A DNA stretch of 5,312 bases from assembly GCA_001871685.1 (NCBI GenBank), contig MNVK01000114.1:1-5312 (forward strand), given 5' to 3'. The position numbers and the translations under genes are program-made. Below are positions 1-5,312 of the stretch, in pieces (position 1 is the stretch's first letter; each line of letters begins with the position of its first letter). This DNA comes from Nitrospirae bacterium CG1_02_44_142 (GTDB lineage Bacteria; Nitrospirota; Thermodesulfovibrionia; Thermodesulfovibrionales; UBA1546). The notes beneath the pieces were generated by a model. The model had not been told where the DNA came from. It did no database searches and saw only the letters and a program-made list of their open reading frames with translations.

Positions 1-1175
1 TGAATAAATGCGTTGAAATCGCTCTGCAAAAACACCCGGATATAGCTGCCGCTGCGGGCGAGGTGGAGGTGAATCAGAGCAGGATAGGCCAGGCAAAGGC
101 TAATTATTATCCGCAGGTTGACGTGTCCGCTGGATATAAAAAGTATTCGCTTTCTTCTACGACCTCAAACAGTTCTCTTGATGAATATAAAACCAGCGCA
201 GCGCTGAGTCAGATGATTTATGATTTCGGGAAGACTCCAACCGGGGTGGAGGTCCAGACGCTGAACCGGGAGGCGGCAAATTCAGACCTCAGAAATATAA
301 AAGAAAGGGTGGTCTTCAGCGTTAAACAGGCGTATTACGGACTATTGCAGTCAAAACAGAACAGAGATGTCGCGGAGGAGACCGTTAAACAGTTTGAACA
401 GCACCTGCAGCAGGCAAAGGGATTTTATGAGGCCGGCACAAAACCGAAATTTGATGTGACCAAGGCCGAGGTGGATTTAAGCAATGCCAGGCTTAACCTT
501 ATAAAGGCGGAAAATGCGCTCAGGATAGCAAAGGTTGTTCTTGACAATGCGATGGGCATGCCTGATGCCCCTGAATATACGATTGAAGACGCCTTTCTCT
601 ATCAGAAATACAATATAACGCTCAAGGATGCGGTTGACAGGGCCTACGAAAACAGGCCGGACCTTAAGTCAATAATCACAAAGAAGAAGGCCGCGGAGTC
701 GTCAATAGGACTTGCGAAAAAGGGATATTATCCCACACTGTCAGGCAATGCGGGCTATGACTGGTCTGGAGAAAAACTTCCGCTTCAGGACGGCTGGACC
801 GTAGGCGTAACCATTACGCTGCCCATCTTCAGCGGCTACCTGACCGACTATCAGGTGCAGGAGGCAAGGGCGAAGCTGAATGTGCTTAAGGCTCAGGAGG
901 AATCCTTCAGGCAGGGTGTTATCCTGGAAGTTCAGCAGGCATATCTTAATCTGCGGGAGGCTGAGGAGAGGATTTCTACCGCACAGCTTATTGTAAGGCA
1001 GGCGCAGGAAAATCTGGAGCTTGCAAACGGCAGATACGCAGCAGGACTGGGGAATCCCGTGGAAGTTACGGATTCTCAGATTGCATACAGCAATGCGAAG
1101 ACTTCGCATATTCAAGCTCTCTCAGACTACAATGTTGCAACGGCAAGTCTTGAGAAGGCAATGGGGGTTAGATAA
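1..1175 (+). CDS. TolC-family outer membrane efflux channel, 5'-truncated by the window edge
   Basis: This is the outer-membrane channel of a tripartite exporter; TolC-family trimers form a beta-barrel in the outer membrane and a long alpha-helical tunnel across the periplasm. The frame is open from position 3 (390 residues visible, stop TAA 1173-1175), so the gene starts before the window. A GTG at 63 lies inside conserved sequence and is not the start. The two-fold internal repeat typical of OEP domains is visible: a 'CVEIALQKHPDI' block at visible residues 3-14 recurs as 'LKDAVDRAYENRPDL' near 207-221, and 'NYYPQ' near 34-38 recurs as 'GYYPT' near 241-245. Long Ala/Gln/Glu-rich helices follow each, and 'YAAGLGNPVEVTDSQ' is near the C-terminus. 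Missing are the signal peptide and probably a few tens of residues. It overlaps the adaptor gene by 1 nt (TAATG), so it is operonic with MacA/MacB. Substrate unknown; the family assignment is secure. Confidence 0.93.
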   Translation, partial: NKCVEIALQKHPDIAAAAGEVEVNQSRIGQAKANYYPQVDVSAGYKKYSLSSTTSNSSLDEYKTSAALSQMIYDFGKTPTGVEVQTLNREAANSDLRNIKERVVFSVKQAYYGLLQSKQNRDVAEETVKQFEQHLQQAKGFYEAGTKPKFDVTKAEVDLSNARLNLIKAENALRIAKVVLDNAMGMPDAPEYTIEDAFLYQKYNITLKDAVDRAYENRPDLKSIITKKKAAESSIGLAKKGYYPTLSGNAGYDWSGEKLPLQDGWTVGVTITLPIFSGYLTDYQVQEARAKLNVLKAQEESFRQGVILEVQQAYLNLREAEERISTAQLIVRQAQENLELANGRYAAGLGNPVEVTDSQIAYSNAKTSHIQALSDYNVATASLEKAMGVR

Positions 1176-2353
1176 TGAAGAAGATTATTATCGGCATCGC
1201 AATTGTTATTGCGCTCGGCATTGTCGCATTTTTTCTATTCAGAAAGAAAGAGAATGGATTAAACTTCAGAACCGAAAAAATCAGCAGGGGTGATATAGTT
1301 GAGACGGTTACTGCCTCAGGCAATGTGAATGCGGTAACAACCGTGCTTGTAGGCACTCAGGTCTCAGGGACGATAAAGACTATTTATGCTGATTTCAATT
1401 CGCCTGTTAAGAAGGGACAGCTTATAGCGCAGATTGACCCTGCGATATTTGAGGCTCAGGTGGAGCAGGCCAGGGCGAATCTGCTTTCCGCTAAGGCAAA
1501 TCTGGAGAAGGCCGACGCCTCTTTTATTGATGCAAAGAGGACGCTGGAAAGGAATAAAGCGCTTTTCTCAAAGGAACTCATTGCCAGAAGCGAGGTTGAC
1601 ACAGCCGAGACAAATTATGAGACGGCAAAGGCTCAGATAAATGCGTCAAAGGCTCAGGTTGCCCAGTCAGAGGCGTCCTTGAAGGTTGCAGAGACCAATC
1701 TAAGATATACAAGGATTATTTCGCCTGTTAACGGCATTGTTGTTTCCAGGAATGTAGACGTCGGGCAGACCGTTGCCGCAAGTTTTCAGACTCCGACTCT
1801 TTTCACTATTGCGCAGGACCTCACAAAGATGCAGATAGATACGAATGTGGCTGAGGCTGACATAGGCAAGGTCCGGCAAGGGCAGGACGTTGAGTTCAAT
1901 GTTGACGCTTATACCGGCGTTATTTTTAAAGGCAAGGTATCACAGGTCAGGAATGCCCCCATCAATGTCCAGAATGTTGTTACGTATGACGCAGTAATTT
2001 TAGTCAGCAATCCGGACTTGAAACTCAAGCCCGGCATGACGGCAAATGTTTCTATAATTATATCGGCAAAGAAAGACGTCCTCAGAATACCCAATGCTGT
2101 TTTGAGATTCAGTATGCCTGATAAGGATAAAGACAAAAACAAAAAGGCGCAGCAAAAAGGGCCGGGGCAAAAAGGCGCGGGCGTCTGGCTCATTGAAAAT
2201 GGAAAACCAAAACGCATATCTGTATCTACCGGCGTTAGCGACGGAGGTTATACCGAACTAATCTCAGGCGAAATAAAAGAAGGGCAGGAAGTGATAGTGG
2301 AATTACTTAAAACAAAACAAAAGTCTGGAGCTGCTGCTCCAAGGATGTTCTGA
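1175..2353 (+). CDS. macA: MacA-like periplasmic adaptor subunit (HlyD/RND-type membrane fusion protein)
   Basis: This adaptor links the inner-membrane MacB transporter to the TolC channel. At 392 residues it is slightly longer than E. coli MacA (371). An uncleaved N-terminal membrane anchor spans about residues 3-22, followed by an RKK stop-transfer; there is no lipobox Cys. The first half of the lipoyl/barrel-sandwich domain is at about 60-90 ('VSGTIKTIYADFNSPVKKGQ'), an Ala/Glu/Lys/Gln-rich coiled-coil hairpin at about 92-176, and the returning lipoyl half 'YTRIISPVNGIVVSRNVDVGQTV' at about 178-200. The beta-barrel domain follows, with 'LKLKPGMTANVSI' at 282-294. The membrane-proximal part has 'RIPNAVLRF' at 304-312 and 'GVSDGGYTEL' at 353-362, both characteristic of MacA. 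A Lys/Gln/Gly-rich low-complexity stretch (about 316-336) interrupts the membrane-proximal domain. The ATG shares an A with the TolC stop; a G-rich run at 1163-1167 is a possible SD, consistent with translational coupling. Confidence 0.93.
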   Translation: MKKIIIGIAIVIALGIVAFFLFRKKENGLNFRTEKISRGDIVETVTASGNVNAVTTVLVGTQVSGTIKTIYADFNSPVKKGQLIAQIDPAIFEAQVEQARANLLSAKANLEKADASFIDAKRTLERNKALFSKELIARSEVDTAETNYETAKAQINASKAQVAQSEASLKVAETNLRYTRIISPVNGIVVSRNVDVGQTVAASFQTPTLFTIAQDLTKMQIDTNVAEADIGKVRQGQDVEFNVDAYTGVIFKGKVSQVRNAPINVQNVVTYDAVILVSNPDLKLKPGMTANVSIIISAKKDVLRIPNAVLRFSMPDKDKDKNKKAQQKGPGQKGAGVWLIENGKPKRISVSTGVSDGGYTELISGEIKEGQEVIVELLKTKQKSGAAAPRMF

Positions 2354-2354
2354 C

Positions 2355-3047
2355 ATGGCGCTCATTGATATACAGGGAATTACCAAAATCTATCAGCTCG
2401 GCGATGTCTCGGTCAAGGCGCTCTGCGCAGTTTCGCTCAGCATTGAAAATGGAGAATTCATAGCAATAATGGGGCCTTCGGGGTCGGGGAAATCTACTTT
2501 TATGAATATACTTGGATGCCTTGATAAGCCCACAAGCGGCAGGTACCTCTTGGAAGGAACTGATGTTGGCAGTCTCGGCAGGGATGAACTCGCTGCTATA
2601 AGAAACAAGAAAATAGGTTTTGTCTTTCAGGGATTCAATCTTCTCTCAAGGACGTCCGCACTGGAGAATGTTGAGCTTCCTATGCTTTATAACGGGGTAA
2701 CAGCAAGAGAAAGAGAGCAGAAGGCAATGGCTGCTCTTAAAAGCGTCGGCCTGGAGGGAAGAGAGCATCATTTCCCAAATCAGCTTTCGGGAGGCCAGCA
2801 GCAGAGGGTTGCCGTTGCGAGGGCGCTTGTAAATAATGCGCCGATAATCTTTGCAGACGAGCCGACAGGCAATCTTGACACAAAGACAAGCGCTGAGATA
2901 ATGGAACTTTTTACGAAGCTGAATGCGGAATCAAATATCACAATAATACTTATAACCCATGAGCCTGATATAGCGGAATACAGCAGGCGGATAATAAAAT
3001 TCCGCGACGGCTGCATTATGACTGATGAAGGCGGTAAAAATGTATGA
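2355..3047 (+). CDS. macB: MacB/LolD-type ABC transporter ATP-binding protein
   Basis: Cytoplasmic ATPase subunit that powers the neighbouring FtsX-fold permease by mechanotransmission. At 230 residues it is the standard length for stand-alone LolD/MacB-type ATPases. All catalytic motifs are intact: Walker A 'GPSGSGKST' at 40-48, Q-loop Gln92 in 'FVFQGFNLL', signature 'LSGGQQQR' at 144-151, Walker B 'IIFADEPTG' at 164-172 with catalytic Glu169, D-loop 'NLD' at 173-175 and switch His202 in 'LITHE'. The ATG lies 1 nt after the MacA stop, with an AAGGA-type SD at 2341-2345 inside the end of macA. It corresponds to the N-terminal nucleotide-binding half of E. coli MacB, which here is a separate polypeptide. 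LolD-like lipoprotein release is an alternative for the family, but the adjoining adaptor and TolC genes favour export. Confidence 0.95.
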   Translation: MALIDIQGITKIYQLGDVSVKALCAVSLSIENGEFIAIMGPSGSGKSTFMNILGCLDKPTSGRYLLEGTDVGSLGRDELAAIRNKKIGFVFQGFNLLSRTSALENVELPMLYNGVTAREREQKAMAALKSVGLEGREHHFPNQLSGGQQQRVAVARALVNNAPIIFADEPTGNLDTKTSAEIMELFTKLNAESNITIILITHEPDIAEYSRRIIKFRDGCIMTDEGGKNV

Positions 3048-3060
3048 GTAGTTTAAGTCT

Positions 3061-3137
3061 TGTCATTGCGAGCGAAGCGAAGCAATCTACAGGGGATGAG
3101 ATTGCGTCGTCGGTCATAAGACCTCCTCGCAATGACA
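3061..3137 (+). repeat. 77-bp imperfect palindromic repeat (REP/MITE-like) inserted in the efflux operon
   Basis: Perfect 12-bp terminal inverted repeats are visible: TGTCATTGCGAG at 3061-3072 and its reverse complement at 3126-3137. An inner stem pairs GCAATCT (3082-3088) with AGATTGC (3099-3105) around a 10-nt loop, and the left arm contains the tandem GCGAAGCGAAGC. Similar 'CATTGCGAG...GCAATCT' palindromes are, from memory, dispersed in many environmental Nitrospirota and Deltaproteobacteria genomes. The element is too small to encode a transposase, so it would be non-autonomous. I see no convincing target-site duplication. It lies in the short gap between the ATPase stop (3047) and the permease start (3154) and would form a hairpin in the operon mRNA. 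Confidence 0.8.
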
Positions 3138-3153
3138 TCCGAACGGTTAAAAC

Positions 3154-4383
3154 ATGATTAATATACCTTCAACTTTGAAAATATCATTCAGGGCATTAAG
3201 GGTGAACAAGATGCGTTCAGCCCTCACAATGCTCGGCATTGTTATCGGAGTCGGCGCTGTGATTGCGATGCTTGCTGTGGGAAAAGGCGCCAGCCAGAAA
3301 ATAGCAGACCAGATAGCAAGCATAGGAAGCAACCTTCTTATAATACTGCCGGGCTCAACTTCGTCAGGAGGGGTGAGAATGGGAGCAGGCACCCAGCCTA
3401 CGCTTACTATGGGTGATACAGAGGCTATTCTCAGGGAGTGTCCTGCAGTTGCAGATGTTGCGCCTGAACATGGCGGGATTGCACAGATTGTTTACGGCAA
3501 CCAGAACTGGGCAACAGGTATAAGGGGCACAACACCCAATATGCTGAATGTAAGGGAATGGCAGCTTGCTTCCGGCAGAGTGTTTACCGGGCAGGAGGTC
3601 AAGAGCGGGGGCAAGGTATGCTTGCTGGGGCGGACTGTTGTGGATAATCTTTTTGGCAATATAGACGCCACAGGTCAGGTTGTGCGGATAAAGAAAGTTC
3701 CGTTTATTGTAATCGGCGTGCTTGAGGCTAAAGGACAGTCTCTTACAGGGAAGGACCAGGATGATACCATATTTCTCCCTATTACAGTTGCTCAGAAACA
3801 GCTTTTTGGAACCCAGTTCCCGGGCATGGTCAGGATAATTCATGTTAAGGCAAAGAGTACAGAAGACCTTGCCGCTGCCGAAAAACAGATAAATGAATTG
3901 CTCAGGCAGAGACACCGCTTGGGGCCCAAACAGGAAAATGATTTTACCGTCAGGAATCTTACCCAGCTAATGCAGACGCAGGAGCAGTCTTCAAAGGTAA
4001 TGGCGCTGCTGCTTGGCGCCATTGCATCGGTTTCTCTTATCGTAGGAGGAATCGGTATTATGAACATCATGCTGGTCTCGGTTACTGAAAGGACCAGGGA
4101 AATCGGAATAAGAATGGCTGTGGGCGCAAAGACCTGGGACATAAGGCTCCAGTTCATTATTGAGGCTATCACATTGTCATTAATAGGAGGCGTTATAGGG
4201 ATTATTCTGGGAGTGGGAGGTTCCAAAATACTCTCAACTTTTGCAGAGTGGCCCACAATCATATCTCCGTTTTATGTTGTGCTGGCGTTCTGTTTTTCAG
4301 GATTGGTCGGAATATTTTTTGGTTTTTACCCGGCATATAAGGCATCGCTCCTTGACCCGATAGATGCGCTAAGATACGAATAG
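3154..4383 (+). CDS. macB: MacB-type ABC transporter permease (MacB_PCD plus FtsX domains)
   Basis: Inner-membrane permease of the MacAB-TolC-like exporter. Its 409 residues show the four-helix MacB topology: TM1 about 22-43 in 'MLGIVIGVGAVIAMLAVG', a large periplasmic MacB_PCD domain about 45-275, then TM2 about 283-308, TM3 about 333-357 and TM4 about 371-394. The 'SVTERTREIGIRMAVGA' motif at 309-325 is the cytoplasmic coupling segment that contacts the ATPase in FtsX-fold permeases. The C-terminal 'YPAYKASLLDPIDALRYE' is the usual family ending. The start is ATG 3154: an in-frame TAA lies at 3148-3150, and the conserved 'ISFRALRVNKMRSALTMLG' begins soon after. No good Shine-Dalgarno precedes it (see findings). 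With the 230-residue ATPase the pair totals 639 residues, close to the 648 of fused E. coli MacB. Substrate unknown. Confidence 0.93.
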   Translation: MINIPSTLKISFRALRVNKMRSALTMLGIVIGVGAVIAMLAVGKGASQKIADQIASIGSNLLIILPGSTSSGGVRMGAGTQPTLTMGDTEAILRECPAVADVAPEHGGIAQIVYGNQNWATGIRGTTPNMLNVREWQLASGRVFTGQEVKSGGKVCLLGRTVVDNLFGNIDATGQVVRIKKVPFIVIGVLEAKGQSLTGKDQDDTIFLPITVAQKQLFGTQFPGMVRIIHVKAKSTEDLAAAEKQINELLRQRHRLGPKQENDFTVRNLTQLMQTQEQSSKVMALLLGAIASVSLIVGGIGIMNIMLVSVTERTREIGIRMAVGAKTWDIRLQFIIEAITLSLIGGVIGIILGVGGSKILSTFAEWPTIISPFYVVLAFCFSGLVGIFFGFYPAYKASLLDPIDALRYE

Positions 4384-4408
4384 GAAGTTTCCCAATGTGA
4401 AAATTACC

Positions 4409-4437
4409 TTGACAGAAATAAGCAATAGTTGTATTTT
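4409..4437 (+). promoter_or_regulatory. Predicted sigma70-type promoter of the DUF4160-DUF2442 cassette
   Basis: A consensus -35 TTGACA (4409-4414) is followed by an optimal 17-nt spacer and a -10 TATTTT (4432-4437), a 4/6 match to TATAAT. Transcription would begin near 4444, about 40 nt before the DUF4160 ATG. The box lies 26 nt after the permease stop, so the cassette can be expressed independently of the efflux operon. No terminator stem-loop is visible between 4384 and 4408, so read-through from upstream is also possible. Confidence 0.65.
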
Positions 4438-4482
4438 TTACGCAATATGGTGAAAAGGAAATTAGCGTTGGAAATAGGTTAA

Positions 4483-4728
4483 ATGCCTACAATATTAAAG
4501 AAAGGCGGCTATAGATTTTTATTTTATAGTAATGAAGGATTTGAACCTTGCCATATCCATGTAATCGGACAAGGCGGTGAGGCAAAATTCTGGATACCTT
4601 CATGCCAACTGGTATGGAGCTATAACTTAAATGCAAATCAATTAAAGCAGATTTTAGGTATAATAAAGGGAAACAAACAATTTTTTAAGGAGAAATGGGA
4701 TGAATACTTCCATCGCAGAACAAATTAA
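4483..4728 (+). CDS. DUF4160 domain-containing small protein
   Basis: An 81-residue soluble protein covering the whole DUF4160 domain. The recognisable family signature blocks are 'RFLFYSNEG' at 11-19, 'EPCHIHV' at 21-27 with His24 and His26, 'GGEAKFW' at 31-37, and the C-terminal 'FKEKWDEYF' at 68-76. No signal peptide or membrane helix is seen. The start is fixed at ATG 4483 because an in-frame TAA occupies the three bases directly before it; a weak AGG at 4476-4478 is the only SD-like sequence. Its end overlaps the DUF2442 gene by 29 nt, so the two are translationally coupled. DUF4160 and DUF2442 genes frequently sit side by side, and the layout resembles a type II toxin-antitoxin pair; the biochemical role is not known to me. 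The gene is AT-rich compared with the efflux genes, suggesting separate acquisition. Confidence 0.9.
   Translation: MPTILKKGGYRFLFYSNEGFEPCHIHVIGQGGEAKFWIPSCQLVWSYNLNANQLKQILGIIKGNKQFFKEKWDEYFHRRTN
4687..4692 (+). promoter_or_regulatory. Shine-Dalgarno for the DUF2442 gene, embedded in the DUF4160 reading frame
   Basis: AAGGAG lies 7 nt upstream of ATG 4700 and decides that start. It is built from the codons for the conserved C-terminal Lys-Glu of DUF4160 ('KEKW'). A nearer ATG at 4695 is in another frame and meets TGA after two codons, so it is not the start. Confidence 0.8.
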
Positions 4729-4954
4729 AACACCTGCAATCTTGAGTGTCAAATTTTCAGAGGATTCCATGCATGTCAGTTTGGGAGATGGAAGGATTAT
4801 TACAATACCATTGGCATGGTATCCAAAACTTTCTGACGCAGCAAAAGAGCAATTAGAGAACTACGAGATTTCACCATCGGGTTATGGCATACACTGGCCC
4901 GATATAGATGAGGATTTGAGTGTTTTAGGGTTTCTTTTCCCCGATAAGAAGTAA
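4700..4954 (+). CDS. DUF2442 domain-containing small protein
   Basis: An 84-residue acidic-leaning soluble protein that matches the DUF2442 family across most of its length. Visible family features are 'LGDGRIITIPLAWYPKL' at 28-44, followed by an Ala/Glu helix 'SDAAKEQLENYEI' at 45-57 and the C-terminal 'GIHWPDIDEDLSVLGFL' at 63-79. The start ATG 4700 has a near-ideal SD (AAGGAG, 7-nt spacer) and overlaps the DUF4160 gene by 29 nt. Its first ten or so residues are not part of the conserved core. By gene order it is the downstream partner of DUF4160; in toxin-antitoxin-like pairs of this type one member is thought to neutralise the other, but which is which cannot be told from sequence. No HTH is evident, so self-regulation by DNA binding is not supported directly. 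Confidence 0.9.
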   Translation: MNTSIAEQIKTPAILSVKFSEDSMHVSLGDGRIITIPLAWYPKLSDAAKEQLENYEISPSGYGIHWPDIDEDLSVLGFLFPDKK

Positions 4955-5018
4955 GGCTTAACATTAAAGTTTTTCAGGAGAACAAATGGGATAACTAAGC
5001 CTCTGGCATTAATTGTGC

Positions 5019-5051
<33 letters not shown>

Positions 5052-5086
5052 TTTCCTAACTTACAGGAAGAATATAAAAAGTAATG

Positions 5087-5114
5087 AAAGGGCGTGCCTT
5101 GCACGCCCTTTTTT
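5087..5114 (+). terminator. Strong Rho-independent terminator
   Basis: An 11-bp perfect stem pairs AAAGGGCGTGC (5087-5097) with GCACGCCCTTT (5101-5111) around a CTT loop. It runs into six T residues (5109-5114) and, after one G, five more T. It ends transcription of the DUF4160-DUF2442 cassette and, since no other terminator is visible after the permease, possibly of the efflux operon too. The opposite strand offers only a short T-run, so activity should be mainly in the + direction. Confidence 0.93.
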
Positions 5115-5152
5115 GTTTTTGGAGCTGGGGGAAAATTTAAGGAAGGTGTGAG

Positions 5153-5312
5153 ATGAAAAGATTTTTGATGATAGGTTTGGTTTTACTCGTCGCGGTTTTG
5201 GCGAACGGGTGCGCGAGTTATAACATACAGAGCGTACCGTCGCAAATAGATGAAAGCAAAACTGTGAAGGTGGAGGATAATGATACAACAATTACCGCGT
5301 TTCCGATTTTAA
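5153..5312 (+). CDS. Predicted small lipoprotein, 3' end beyond the window
   Basis: The first 53 codons of a secreted lipoprotein gene are visible; the frame is still open at the window end. The N-terminus has MKR, then a hydrophobic core of about residues 4-17 and a signal-peptidase II-like box 'LANGC' with Cys20 as the predicted lipidated residue (Ala at -3 is tolerated but less usual than Leu). The mature start, 'CASYNIQSVPSQ', is polar with many Asp/Thr, and I do not recognise a domain. A good SD is present: the purine run AAGGAAGG at 5139-5146 ends 6 nt before ATG 5153. It lies 38 nt after the terminator T-run, so it is a separate transcription unit, yet no convincing promoter fits in that gap. 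Asp is absent at +2, so sorting to the outer membrane is the default expectation by the E. coli rule. Confidence 0.8.
   Translation, partial: MKRFLMIGLVLLVAVLANGCASYNIQSVPSQIDESKTVKVEDNDTTITAFPIL

Noticed and set aside
3061..3137. The palindrome as a Rho-independent terminator
   Set aside because: There is no T-run after the right arm (TCCGAACGG follows), and the permease gene downstream belongs to the same complex.
3364..3915. A 183-codon open frame on the minus strand, antisense to the permease gene
   Set aside because: It lies wholly inside the well-supported FtsX/MacB permease gene, has no recognisable domain and reads as a low-information Cys/His/Pro-rich shadow. The same applies to minus-strand frames at 741-1115, 1909-2217, 3840-4262 and others.
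5111..5141. A promoter for the lipoprotein gene between the terminator and its SD
   Set aside because: TTGTTT with a loose AT-rich -10 could be forced to fit, but the match is too weak to report.
5061..5291. A 76-codon minus-strand open frame covering the terminator and lipoprotein start
   Set aside because: It is antisense to a signal-peptide-bearing gene with a good SD and runs through a terminator hairpin; its translation is a basic, Phe/Ser-rich shadow.

Overview
The window looks like a chromosomal segment from an uncultured Gram-negative bacterium. It carries a tripartite outer-membrane efflux operon, a short palindromic repeat of a kind I remember from environmental Nitrospirota and Deltaproteobacteria genomes, and an N-terminal lipoprotein signal. 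Composition is moderate in GC (about 52-55% in sampled stretches of the transport genes). An uncultured Nitrospirota or Desulfobacterota-like lineage is my best guess; it is an inference, not something the window proves.

Region 1 (1-4383) is a MacA-MacB-TolC type export operon, all on the + strand: the C-terminal bulk of a TolC-family outer-membrane channel (5' end lost at the window edge), a MacA-like periplasmic adaptor, a MacB/LolD-type ATPase and a MacB-type FtsX-fold permease. In E. coli MacB the ATPase and permease are one 648-residue polypeptide; here they are separate proteins of 230 and 409 residues. The first three genes are packed at -1 and +1 nt spacing. The ATPase-permease junction is instead opened to 106 nt by a 77-bp palindromic REP/MITE-like element, and no clear Shine-Dalgarno remains before the permease. 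The assembled machine would use ATP hydrolysis at the inner membrane to push a substrate (macrolide-like compound, peptide, lipid or siderophore; not determinable here) through the adaptor and channel.

Region 2 (4384-4954) is an AT-rich two-gene cassette with its own sigma70-like promoter (TTGACA, 17-nt spacer, TATTTT). It encodes a DUF4160 protein and a DUF2442 protein overlapping by 29 nt. The paired, overlapping, small-protein layout and the low GC relative to the efflux genes resemble a toxin-antitoxin-type mobile cassette, but the function is inferred from layout only.

Region 3 (4955-5152) is non-coding. It holds a perfect (CAGA)8 tetranucleotide microsatellite and then a strong intrinsic terminator. 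I see no terminator between the efflux operon and the cassette, so this one may serve both.

Region 4 (5153-5312) is the start of a new gene for a small secreted lipoprotein, cut by the window end.

Nothing here is clearly a new kind of system. The most interesting points are the repeat inserted inside the efflux operon, the non-coding microsatellite, and the DUF4160-DUF2442 cassette with its promoter and leader mini-ORF.
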